The position numbers were made by a program, and so were the translations under genes. From positions 496,001 through 560,000 of the forward strand of contig JADLSH010000153.1 in the NCBI GenBank assembly GCA_016169945.1: a DNA stretch of 64,000 bases, given 5' to 3'. Positions 43,771 through 53,046 of this stretch are shown here, piece after piece. The notes beneath the pieces were generated by a model. That model saw only the letters and a list, made by a program, of their open reading frames with translations. It searched no databases and was not told the origin of the DNA. Source of the stretch: Trachythela sp. YZ-2020. Taxonomy: Eukaryota; Cnidaria; Anthozoa; Malacalcyonacea; Clavulariidae. Within the stretch, counting starts at the first letter, position 1. Each line of letters begins with the position of its first letter.

Positions 43771-44114
43771 ACATTTAAAGACCGCTAAACACTTTATCGC
43801 TATTTTAAATATACCGCGCGCCGTGTCTATACCTTGGCGTCAGGTTTAGTGTAGCTAAGATAATATTTCCGCGTCCTATCAATTTGTCAACTAACATGTT
43901 AATTGCTTTGCGTGCTTTGTAAATAGGATTAATTTTCAGCTTTCATCCACTTGTAATATATTGTATAATACTGTAAAGTTTTTTCTGCTAGTCATTAGGC
44001 TAATTTATCTGATGAGTGCAACATCTTGTGGTACGAAACTAAATAGTAATAAAGATGCCTGGTAAAATTTGTTGAGTAGTTGAATCTTAATATATATATA
44101 TATAATATATATAT

Positions 44115-44145
<31 letters not shown>

Positions 44146-44152
44146 GTCAAAT

Positions 44153-44197
44153 CTGCAGACATGCATGTTTCGCCGTTCAACGGCTCGTCAGTGCAGC
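44153..44197 (-). ncRNA. Hammerhead ribozyme motif, copy 1
   Basis: Read on minus: stem I strand CTGCA, core CTGACGA, stem II GCCGT-TGA-ACGGC, core GAAA, a very short stem III ACAT-GC-ATGT, cleavage dinucleotide TC, then stem I partner TGCAG. All conserved core bases are present. Minimal stem III forms are characteristic of PLE and retrozyme hammerheads, which tend to work as dimers. Predicted cleavage is after the C at the TC|TGCAG junction. Confidence 0.85.
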
Positions 44198-44260
44198 TTG
44201 TAACGCAGTCTAGATGCGAGTGACTTCGTATTTATACACCATACTCTTGATATATATATA

Positions 44261-44577
44261 TAAAGCACGCTTCGGCTAGTGCACTCTTTGTAGACGCCAT
44301 GAATAAATCATGTAAAAATTGAGCAGGTCATATCTCAAATTACATCTTGCGTAAATTGTTCTAGAGCATTCTGAACAATGATGTTTGAGTAAAAATGTTA
44401 TCATATTCAAACTCATGTAGATAAATAAATGTCATCAAATATTCCTTCCTCCTTTTAAGCCGCCATCCAGTGTCCCAAGGGCTGGAGTCTTATTCATTTA
44501 AGATAGCTGGCGAGGGGAAGGAAATTATATCCATGTTATTTGAGGTACGTATGTTATGTGAAACAAACACTAAATGG
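44261..44577 (+). repeat. Duplicated 316-bp segment, copy 1
   Basis: TAAAGCACGCTTCGGCTAGT to GTGAAACAAACACTAAAT. The second copy at 44763-45078 is nearly identical (differences such as GTCATATC versus GTCTTATC). Confidence 0.92.
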
Positions 44578-44762
44578 GCCTACCATACTATATTAGCACA
44601 CTTCGGTTAGTGCACTCTTTTAGTCTACTACAAAATACTAGGGGAAAACGGTATTCATTCCATTAGATCGTCCTCATTCCACCTAACCAAAGGATTATTG
44701 CGTGGGGGCGTTTCTATAGATCCTAGTAAAGTGAAACAAACACTTACAAAAATATCAATATA

Positions 44763-45078
44763 TAAAGCACGCTTCGGCTAGTGCACTCTTTGTAGACGCC
44801 ATGAATAAATCATGTCAAAATTGAGCAGGTCTTATCTCAAATTACATCTTGCGTAAATTGTTCTAGAGCATTCTGAACAATGATGTTTGAGTAAAAATGT
44901 TATCATATTCAAACTCATGTAGATAAATAAATGTCATCAAATATTCCTTCCTCCTTTTAAGCCGCCATCCAGTGTCCCAAGGGCTGGAGTCTTATTCATT
45001 TAAGATAGCTGGCGAGGGGAAGGAAATTATATCCATGTTATTTGAGGTACGTATGTTGTGTGAAACAAACACTAAATA
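44763..45078 (+). repeat. Duplicated 316-bp segment, copy 2
   Basis: Direct copy of 44261-44577, about 500 bp apart. The intervening 185 bp carries a diverged AGCACACTTCGGTTAGTGCA and another GTGAAACAAACACT. Confidence 0.92.
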
Positions 45079-45300
45079 CCATACTATATATATATATATA
45101 TATATATATTTTCGCTTACCTCAAAACTTGTCTGCAACAGGCTGTTTCAACAGGGATTCTTTTACAGATGAAACAGCCTGTTGCAGACAAGTTTTGAGGT
45201 AAGCGAAAATCTATAATTTGCTCTAACTATATGTTGCCGAGCACTCTTTGCGTTTCGTAGACCTAAACCTACACGTATATATATATATATATAGTCAAAT

Positions 45301-45345
45301 CTGCAGACATGCATGTTTCGCCGTTCAACGGCTCGTCAGTGCAGC
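45301..45345 (-). ncRNA. Hammerhead ribozyme motif, copy 2
   Basis: Same core and stems as the 44153-44197 copy: CTGACGA, GAAA, TC cleavage site and complete CTGCA/TGCAG stem I. Confidence 0.85.
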
Positions 45346-45431
45346 TTGTAACGCAGTCTAGCGATGCGAGTGACTTCGTATTTATACACCATAAATACTC
45401 TTGCCATATATATATATATATATAGTCAAAT

Positions 45432-45476
45432 CTGCAGACATGCATGTTTCGCCGTTCAACGGCTCGTCAGTGCAGC
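45432..45476 (-). ncRNA. Hammerhead ribozyme motif, copy 3
   Basis: Identical core to copies 1 and 2, 131 bp from copy 2 in the same orientation. The two form a tandem pair with an intervening 86-bp unit, as in dimeric retrozyme arrays. Confidence 0.85.
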
Positions 45477-45585
45477 TTGTAACGCAGTCTAGATGCGAGT
45501 GACTTCGTATTTATACACCATCTACTCTTGCCCTCACCAAGCGCATGTGGTACAATACTCAGACACATGCGCATATATATATATA

Positions 45586-45861
45586 CAGCTAATTCAAAAA
45601 AGGTTGTCTTTAAAAAAATCATAAACCTTAAACATTGAGCGCGCAAGGAATGATGGGTAACTTCCTATTTAGAGCCTAAAACTCCAAAAATATTGCATTG
45701 CAGCAACGCCAAAGCATATGATAATCACTTACGATGCAGAGCTACTGTTTACTAAGCTAATTTGTCGATTTTAATGCCCTAAATAAGCAATACCCGTCAT
45801 CCCTTGCATGCTCAATACTTAAGGTTTATGATTTTTTGAAAGACAACCTTTTTTGAATTAG

Positions 45862-45864
<3 letters not shown>
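45586..45864. mobile_element. mariner-like MITE, 279 bp
   Basis: CAGCTAATTCAAAAAAGGTT at the left and its complement at the right end, inserted at TA within an AT run (TA at 45584-45585 and 45865-45866). Arms of about 70 bp match with a few mismatches. TIR start and TA target fit Tc1/mariner-derived MITEs. Confidence 0.88.
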
Positions 45865-45898
<34 letters not shown>

Positions 45899-45958
45899 TA
45901 TAAAACAAAGATTAAAACTTCTTCAGACATAAAATATTAAAAACGATAGTTTAATATA

Positions 45959-45996
45959 TCCTAATATTTTCGCCGATTAAGGCTTCTTCAGTAGGA
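45959..45996 (-). ncRNA. Hammerhead-like motif, left arm of mini-PLE
   Basis: Minus strand: TCCTA, CTGAAGA, AGCCTTAATCGGC, GAAA, then ATATT and TAGGA. Core bases are present and stem I TCCTA/TAGGA pairs, but stem II lacks the standard closing G-C pair. Activity is doubtful. Confidence 0.5.
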
Positions 45997-46018
45997 ATAA
46001 CTTATAACAATGCTTACG

Positions 46019-46400
46019 CCCTATTTATACTTGCAACAAAATTGTTCAGATAATTGTATGACATGTATATCAGCTACCAAAAGTAATCGTTTTCTTATCA
46101 AGAATGTTGTGTACCAAATAATTTGTTCGCACTGTGGAATGACATACATTGGGGAAACCAGTCGAACAATAGGTTCGCGTATCAAAGAGCATATCAAAAT
46201 TGACAAACAAACTGTGTATGTCCATTTGAAGACCCACAATGAAACAATTGACCAAGTGCTCTGCAATCAACTGGAGTATTTTACATGCAAACATTAGAAA
46301 TGCACACGAGCGTAGATGCATTGAAGCTTTAGAAATACAAAAACAATCTGCAGCCAATACCATTATGAATGGTTGTATAGGGAGAACTATTAATATTTAA
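46019..46400 (+). pseudogene. GIY-YIG nuclease fragment of mini-PLE
   Basis: CMTCISATKSNRFLIKNVVY, then YQIICSHCGMTYIGETSRTI, GSRIKEHIKIDKQ, then VYVHLKTHNE. This fits the GIY-YIG domain of PLEs: a Cys-Cys pair, TYIGET, and an Arg...Glu-His segment. The frame closes at 46295 (TAG). After a one-base shift the family-like NAHERRCIEALEIQK continues to about 46400, so there is at least one frameshift. Confidence 0.8.
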
Positions 46401-46543
46401 ATTTTTATTTTTTTTGTCAGCTTTTAGTATTCAAATTAGCACATAATTTTTAACATTTTAACTTTAAAATATGTAAGATCCATTGGTATGTAAACAATTA
46501 GTCTTGCAAGTATAAATAGGGCGTAAGCATTGTTATAAGTTAT

Positions 46544-46581
46544 TCCTACTGAAGAAGCCTTAATCGGCGAAACGTTTAGGA
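46544..46581 (+). ncRNA. Hammerhead-like motif, right arm of mini-PLE
   Basis: TCCTA, CTGAAGA, AGCCTTAATCGGC, GAAA, CGTT, TAGGA. It is better preserved than the left-arm copy: stem III ACGT and stem I TCCTA/TAGGA both pair. Stem II again has a non-standard closing position. Confidence 0.55.
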
Positions 46582-46740
46582 TATATTAAACTATCGATTT
46601 TAATATTTTATGTCTGAAGAAGTTTTAATCTTTGTTTTATATTCATTTCATATGTGTCTGAGAGTTGTAACACATGCGCTTGGTGAGGGCAAGAGCATGG
46701 TGTATAAATACGAAGTCACTCGCATCTAGAACGTTATAAG

Positions 46741-46782
46741 TTGCACTGACGAGTTGTTGAACGATGAACATGATGTTCGCAG
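46741..46782 (+). ncRNA. Degenerate hammerhead motif, copy 5
   Basis: TTGCA, CTGACGA, GTTGTTGAACGAT, then GAAC instead of GAAA. Inverted relative to copies 1-4 and probably inactive. Confidence 0.6.
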
Positions 46783-46786
46783 ATTT

Positions 46787-46820
<34 letters not shown>

Positions 46821-46824
46821 AAAT

Positions 46825-46869
46825 CTGCAGACATGCATGTTTCGCCGTTCTACGGCTCGTCAGTGCAGC
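46825..46869 (-). ncRNA. Hammerhead ribozyme motif, copy 4
   Basis: Same as copies 1-3 except for the stem II loop (GCCGT-AGA-ACGGC). The core and both stem I strands are intact. Confidence 0.82.
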
Positions 46870-47039
46870 TTGTTATGCAGTCTAGATGCGAGTGACTTCG
46901 TATTTATACACCATACTCTTGCCCTCACCAAGCGCATGTGGTACAATACTCAGACACATGCGCATCCAGACATGCGTGAAGTGTCTTGGGGCCAGAGTGC
47001 TCAAACGACCACAAGGGAAGTGAGCTTTTGCATTATAGC

Positions 47040-48298
47040 TTATTAGCCACCAATTAACCTCACAGAGTGCTCAACAACACAAGTGAAGGAGCATATATAG
47101 TAAATATATAAATAATATAACACTATAACGCAGTTGCAATCTAATATACAGTAAAAACTTGATGTCAAAAATTCTCTTTCATTCTGTTGCTAGCTGACGC
47201 CCTTAAATACATGTAATATGGCTTCATACTAGAAATACATGCTTGCAGTAACCCCTCGCCCCAGCTGAACATTGCCAGACATTACATTCCAAAACATTAC
47301 TGTTGCTAATCTTTTTTATAAAAAAATCTGCCATGCAAAGGTTGTAGGCGAGTCGGATATCTGCGTTCAAAACAAATTTTTGGCATAGAAAACAGAATTG
47401 GATCCTTGGCTCACACCCCTCTTCACGACGGAACCAAAGGCTATCATCAAATGAAATGTTTTACCTGACGTAATCACTGTGGCTTCCTTCATTTTAAATT
47501 TGCCATTAAAATTTTGATCATTACTCTACTAGTTTGGAAAGAAGAGTGGAAGGAAACAATATTATTTTGGGAAATTTATTTTTAAAGAATAAAAATTGGA
47601 AATTTTGTTTCAAGAAGAGGAAGCACAGTAGCCATGGCAACACGATAAAATAAACTTATTTTCTGGACTACAAAACAACAGGTTACAAAAACTACAAAAA
47701 TAATTAAAATATTAGTTGTTTTAGCCAAACAAATCTGAGATATATGGTGTAGGTATGTTCTTATGCATTCTATAAGCTTCAAATTAATGTTTAAATGCAA
47801 CCTTCCGTTTACTAAAACGTTGCCAAAAGTTTATAAAACTAAACTGCCTTTTATAAATTAGTTTTTGAAATGAAATCATTTGAAAATATACAAATTCTCT
47901 CGTATGAAACGATTTCGCTTTCCTTTTAAGTTGGAACTTTTTGATAGCATAAAATATAGGATATTTTAATTGTAATAAAATGAAAATCTATGTAAATAAA
48001 ACAACATTCTTACGGCTATATCAACAATTTAATATAAGAAACTTGCCATATTTTTTCGACTATATATCTCTATTTATCCTTTTTTATAAAGTATAAACGA
48101 TAAATTTGTTCCGCAGCTTTTCCTGAAGTCCCAAAAAGCTATTTATAAGTTATAATTCAGACTTACTGATATGACTTACTCATGTTTTTTTATAATTCGC
48201 AACAAAGATTAGTGAGATGACCACCCGTCACACCCATCACACCCATGAAACATAGCCATGCGCCCGCAAAACTTGATGAACTTTGGATTTCCCATTGC
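47040..48298. other. PSD intron 1, no gene recognised
   Basis: AT-rich sequence with a short family-B fragment (47229-47262). No supported ORF. Confidence 0.45.
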
Positions 48299-48368
48299 TT
48301 TCCTTTTTTCCGGGTGTAAATATATCGGAATTAATTAGTACTCACGGCGCTTCGCGCCGGCTCGGGAA
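48299..48368 (-). repeat. CGGCGCGAAGCGCCG dispersed repeat, copy 4
   Basis: Inverted copy: CCGGGTGTAAATAT...GGAATTAATTAGTACTCACGGCGCTTCGCGCCG. Confidence 0.8.
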
Positions 48369-48472
48369 CAATAGACCTTATGCATTATGACGTAGTTCTT
48401 TGCGGTGCGTGACTAAACATACATATTATACACATGTAATTTTATTTCAACATGCTAGGGCCAACAACAATT

Positions 48473-48999
48473 GCATGTATTCAGTAAACATTATACAACA
48501 ATAAAATAAAATAAGTATGATAAGTATGAAATTAGGACTTCTTTCTCGGAGTTGCATAATTTCTCTTTTGAGTTTGCGCAATATAATTAAAAACTATTGT
48601 TACGCAATATAATTAATTTTGGAATGATGTCGACCTATCAATAGCTCAATTACCACTGAATTCTTGCTGAAAGTTTCATAAAGATATCTTGTTTATTTTT
48701 CAAGTTACAGACATTTCAAAAGTATGATAACGAAGTAAAATACTCAGACAATCAGTGACATAATTATTGGACCGAATAGCCTGAAAAGGCAAAATTCCCC
48801 CCTTTTCAATGTTGGTAGTCTAACATGCATTTTCTATGTTACATGCATGCTATTGTCTCGTATTAGGCTGTCGATGCTTTTTCTAGCAGATAAAGCAACA
48901 TTGAAACGGGGGGAGGGGGTTTACCAGTGAATTTTGCACAATTGTGTACAAAAATACCCTTTCTATACAAGTGTCCCAAATTTCAATGTCACTGATTGT
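48473..48999 (+). repeat. 527-bp segmental duplication, copy 1
   Basis: GCATGTATTCAGTAAACATT to ATGTCACTGATTGT. The second copy at 49949-50479 is almost identical apart from a few small indels and substitutions. Inside it, CTCAGACAATCAGTGACAT (48745-48763) is inverted at 48985-49003, so a MITE-like palindrome forms the right half. Confidence 0.95.
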
Positions 49000-49371
49000 C
49001 TGAGTTTTTTCTTATGGCTTGCTGTTAGTTAGGAATTTGTTGGTATTAGTTTGCTAGATAATGAAGCTAGTCTTATAAATTGCTATGGTGGTTCTTTAAA
49101 CATCGTTCTATCATTTAAAGATGTGATTCGTATGAAATTGTACCCTAAAGCTACGTTTGCTGCAGATTTTGCTATCTATATATATATTTTATATATAGTG
49201 TAGCTTAAAACGCGCGCGCTATATTATTGTAATTTTGCGTGGTTGTAATACAAGCTATGCTTGCCGGCACTATTTGAAATATTTATTATTGGCCATTCAA
49301 TGACACATCAACTCTATCTATGACTGGATCGCTTAATTATTTGCTAGCATGAATTACATTTCAAGTATTTG

Positions 49372-49645
49372 GACAAATACACTACCAAGTCTAATTTTAC
49401 AAACAAAATGTGAATTCCCTATTTGTAGACAAGTAATTATCATGCGGGAAAGTCTAAATAGCACAAGTAACCGCACGTTTCCACAAGTAACCATCTTTAA
49501 GCATTCAAATAAGATGCAATGTGTGGTTATTTTGGACAAATATAACTGTCTAATGTTACACACAAATTGTGAATTCGCTATTTGTTAACGAATAATCATC
49601 ATCCAAGTATAAATAGCGCAAGTTACCACAAGTAACCACAAGTAA
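49372..49645 (+). repeat. Diverged tandem duplication with AAGTAACCA motifs
   Basis: TTGGACAAATA...TCTAAT and CTATTTGT..AC...TAAT recur about 160 bp apart. AAGTAACCA(C/T) occurs several times, and the inverse TGGTTACTTGTGGTTACTT follows at 49694-49730, giving a foldback. Confidence 0.7.
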
Positions 49646-49948
49646 CCATCAGTAAGCAGTATAAGTAAGTATATCATATATAGTTATTTAATCAAATGGT
49701 TACTTGTGGTTACTTAATTGTGGTTACTTGTGCAAAAAGTCTGTTATTTTTAGATAAACACATGGTTACTTGGCATTAATATATATGTGTATTATATATA
49801 CATATATAATCTGTATATAAGCATAATATACGCAATAAACACAACAATTTTGTTTGCATTAGCCTCGGCTATAAGCATTATGTAATACGACACCAATGCA
49901 TTAGTTAGGCAAATTTGCGAGATTTAAAAAATATTTTGCTACTAGTAT

Positions 49949-50479
49949 GCATGTATTCAGTAAACATTATACAACAAGTCAACAATAAAATAAAATAAGT
50001 ATGATAAGTATGAAATTAGGACTTCTTTCTCGGAGTTGCATAATTTCTCTTTTGAGTTTGCGCAATATAATTAAAAACTATTGTTACGCAATATAATTAA
50101 TTTTGGAATGATATCGACCTATCAATAGCTCAATTACCACTGAATTCTTGCTGAAAGTTTCATAAAGATATCTTGTTTATTTTTCAAGTTACAGACATTT
50201 CAAAAGTATGATAACGAAGTAAAATACTCAGACAATCAGTGACATAATTATTGGACCGAATAGCCTGAAAAGGCAACATTCCCCCCTTTTCAATGTTGGT
50301 AGTCTAACATGCATTTTCTATGTTACATGCTATTGTCTCGTATTAGGCTGTCGATGCTTTTTCTAGCAGATAAAGCAACATTGAAAGGGGGGGAGGGGGT
50401 TTACCAGTGAATTTTGCACAATTGTGTACAAAAATACCCTTTCTATACAAGTGTCCCAAATTTCAATGTCACTGATTGT
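49949..50479 (+). repeat. 527-bp segmental duplication, copy 2
   Basis: Direct copy of 48473-48999, 1.48 kb downstream, including an 8-bp CAAGTCAA difference near 49975. Confidence 0.95.
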
Positions 50480-50862
50480 AGTTTATTTCGTATGGATATT
50501 TAAATTAATCCTTTCGAACAGGATTTTCAAGAGCTATCCAATGGTCATACTTAGGAGTTTGTAGCGTGTAAACCAAAGGTAGAAAAGCGAAATGAATATT
50601 TAGTTAGTTTGTATTATTGTTAATTTGTAAACAGTACAAAGTTCAAAGCCAAAGGTGTTTGAAAGGGGGTAAAGCGGCCGCATAGCGTTGTAAACAAACA
50701 CAATTTACTTGGCTAAAGAGATCGTAAAACGCTGAATCGAACGGTGGTATAGTCATCTACATAGCATGCATTGAACCGAAGATATAAACCTGCAAAATTC
50801 ATATAATTTTCAAAGCGATATCGCTATGACAACATCAGCCGTCAACAATAAAGAAACATGAT

Positions 50863-51064
50863 CACAGTATAGAGACGACCAGTAGGGCCACTCGGCGATG
50901 CAACGTGTAGCCGGCTTTTTATGCAAAAGTTGCAGTTTACTGGCCAGGAAAGTTAGTCCGGCTTGCTTATTGGCCAGAAAAAGCAATTGACTGGCTGCCA
51001 ATGCGTAATGAGCGGCCACACATAATTTCAAATGAGTGGCCCTACTGGTCGTCTCTATACTGTG
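50863..51064. mobile_element. 202-bp MITE upstream of PSD exon 1 donor
   Basis: CACAGTATAGAGACGACCAG and its complement at the ends, with matching ACATGAT on both sides (50856-50862, 51065-51071). A 7-bp direct repeat, possibly a hAT 8-bp duplication with one change. TIRs extend about 31 bp. Confidence 0.85.
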
Positions 51065-51526
51065 ACATGATGCACAACAGACATGCATGTTCGACATTCA
51101 ATTTATTCAGGATTTAGTCCCGTTAAGTCACAACCAATAACAACCAAGTATTTTGCCTAAGCATGCAAATTCAGAAGCGACAACCAGTAGGAATCGGCGA
51201 TTTTGCTTATGTTTACGTCTCGATAATGATATTAATGAGGCTATCAGTCCGCTTTCGTCCTTAGATGCAGGTCAACTATTATGTCTTAAATATTATTTTG
51301 CATAAATCTTTATTCAGTTTGTAATTTCGGCGTTACGTTTATAATACCCTAGAAGCATAGGAGAAAACTCGCCGTCTACATGAGTTTGAATTTAAAGCAA
51401 TGGCAGTCATTCGAACAAAGAAATTTCCTTCCCTCGACCGGCATAGTAGGCTTATGTCAAGGGTACGGGGCAGCGCGCTAATCGCACCTATGTGTGTAAA
51501 ATATCGACCATGCAAGTGTTGCTTAC

Positions 51527-51800
51527 CAGGGTCGGTTAAGATTGCATTCATCAATGCTTCGACAGGAGGATGGAGACCCAACTTGCCGTTGTCAACGACG
51601 GCAAGACCATGTTGGTGACCTTTCACTGCTGATTTTTCATCTGAAGCCGGTGGATGTAGTTTCAACATGAGGTCTAACTTGTCCTTGTATTTTGTCTCGA
51701 GTTCTTTGATTAATAAACCAGCCAACCATTTGTCAGTGACTTTCCTATCAAACGAAAGCAAATTACTAACAGGTTGAGGTTTGCCACGTTTCGAGCTCAT
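51527..51800 (-). CDS. PSD-family decarboxylase, exon 1 (start)
   Basis: Encodes residues 1-91 from the ATG at 51800. MSSKRGKPQPVSNLLSFDRK is followed by KWLAGLLIKELETKYKDKLD and LGLHPPVEALMNAILTDP, again the N-terminal PSDC-like domain. The donor is CCCTG|GTAAGC at 51527, phase 1, matching exon 2. The N-terminus is basic but lacks a hydrophobic or amphipathic mitochondrial leader. The frame stays open past the donor into the intron, so the exon end rests on the splice site and family fit. Confidence 0.88.
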
Positions 51801-51862
51801 GATTACGCTCTTTACTTGATTCGCTGCTTTGAAAAAGGTTAGAGGTCGATCGCCTGCGCGTC

Positions 51863-52176
51863 CTGAAATTTTAATAATACATTTAATGGTTAATTTATGC
51901 GCAGTTATTTAGTTGCGGTTACGTAGTGAGAAATTGATAGCAGTCGAGATTCTAATTTGTCCTACTGTAGTATTAGTAGATTCTAATTTGTCCTTTGTTT
52001 ATTTGTTGAGATTAAAATCACACAAAATTATATATAAAATTTTAACGTTACAATGTCCGTGTACTCAAGTATGTTGAGTGGAATTCTTCAATAATAATAA
52101 TATATTGATATTTATACAGCCAAGTTTGGTATAATAGTAAACAATGTTCATGAGTGTGAGCTACCCAATAAATTTT
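51863..52176. other. Region upstream of PSD coding start
   Basis: AT-rich sequence with no promoter motif I can defend. The TTTCAG at 51863-51868 (minus) suggests this is intron, with a 5' UTR exon further upstream. Confidence 0.4.
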
Positions 52177-52488
52177 AATTATTATTCATTGTACTGTGTT
52201 ATCGTTTTCTCATTGGCTAAAAACTTGCGAATTATTATCGATATCTGCCGGTGTCCGCGCTATTTCTCAGCGGAAACAGTAATCTGCAGAGATAATTGGA
52301 CGGCGCCCGGAATATTCCAGCGGTATATCGCATAAAATTACAAATAAGCGGGAAATTTTGAAGTTTGTTTTGTCTTCAAGTTTGTTTTGAAGTTTGTTTT
52401 GTCTCATATTTCTTCTGTATTGATATTTATGACCAGTAATAAAATCTTTGTTTTTAATATTTTCTTGTTCTATTCGTCAATGCATGTT

Positions 52489-52587
52489 AGGATATCGATA
52501 ATTATTCAGACCTCGGTCAACGTTATCCGCCTCATCTTCGCTTCGGCAGATAACGTTGACCTTGGTCTGAATAATTATCGATATCCT
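52489..52587. repeat. Long hairpin, unit 1
   Basis: AGGATATCGATAATTATTCA...GGTCAACGTTATC, a loop CGCCTCATCTTCGCTTCGGC, then GATAACGTTGACC...TGAATAATTATCGATATCCT. The stem is about 39 bp with one or two mismatches. Confidence 0.95.
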
Positions 52588-52947
52588 GCTCCGCCTCATC
52601 CAATAATTGTTAATTATTATTCATTGTACTGTGTTATCGTTTTCTCATTGGCTAAAAACGTGCGAATTATTATCGATATCTGCCGGTGCCCGCGCTATTT
52701 CTCAGCGGAAACAGTAATCTGCAGAGATAATTGGACGGCGCCCGGAATATTCCAGCGGTATGTCGCATAAAATTACAAATAAGCGGGAAATTTTGAAGTT
52801 TGTTTTGAAGTTTGTTTTGTCTCATATTTCTTCTGTATTGATATTTATGAACAGTAATAAAATCTTCGTTTTCAATATTTGCTTGTTCTGTTCGTCAATG
52901 CATGTTACAAAATGAATAATAAAACAATTATTGAATTCGGCTTACGC

Positions 52948-53046
52948 AGGATATCGATAATTATTCAGACCCCGGTCAACGTTATCCGCCTCAGCTTCGC
53001 TTCGGCAGATAACGTTGACCTTGGTCTGAATAATTATCGATATCCT
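52948..53046. repeat. Long hairpin, unit 2
   Basis: Same palindrome as unit 1 with compensating and non-compensating single changes (ACCCCGG versus ACCTCGG; loop CGCCTCAGCTTC). Confidence 0.95.

Larger units (their letters stand above)
41437..44092. mobile_element. Palindromic Penelope-like element remnant
   Basis: The left arm (41437-43176, interrupted by a MITE) is the inverted copy of the right arm (about 43395-44092). The spacer is about 220 bp. Both arms carry the same GIY-YIG coding end and 3' sequence. It lies in PSD intron 1. Confidence 0.88.
45895..46645 (+). mobile_element. Mini Penelope-like element with inverted ribozyme-like ends
   Basis: 142-bp inverted arms (45895-46036 and 46504-46645) enclose a GIY-YIG coding piece and nothing else. 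Each arm holds CTGAAGA...GGCGAAA, a hammerhead-like core. It has no RT, so it would depend on a full PLE for mobility. An earlier fuller element reduced by deletion is an equally good explanation. Confidence 0.75.
25104..51800 (-). other. PSD-family decarboxylase gene locus (four coding exons)
   Basis: Coding exons on the minus strand are 51800-51527, 40310-40087, 39852-39501 and 25618-25104. Every intron has GT...AG ends, and the phases agree (1, 0, 1). The total is 1365 nt including the stop, 454 residues. Introns are about 11.2 kb, 234 bp and 13.9 kb. An acceptor-like site (TTTCAG|GA at 51862), 62 bp upstream of the ATG, suggests an upstream non-coding exon outside or near the edge of the repeats. 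No frameshift or stop interrupts the joined frame, in sharp contrast to every other coding region here. Confidence 0.88.
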
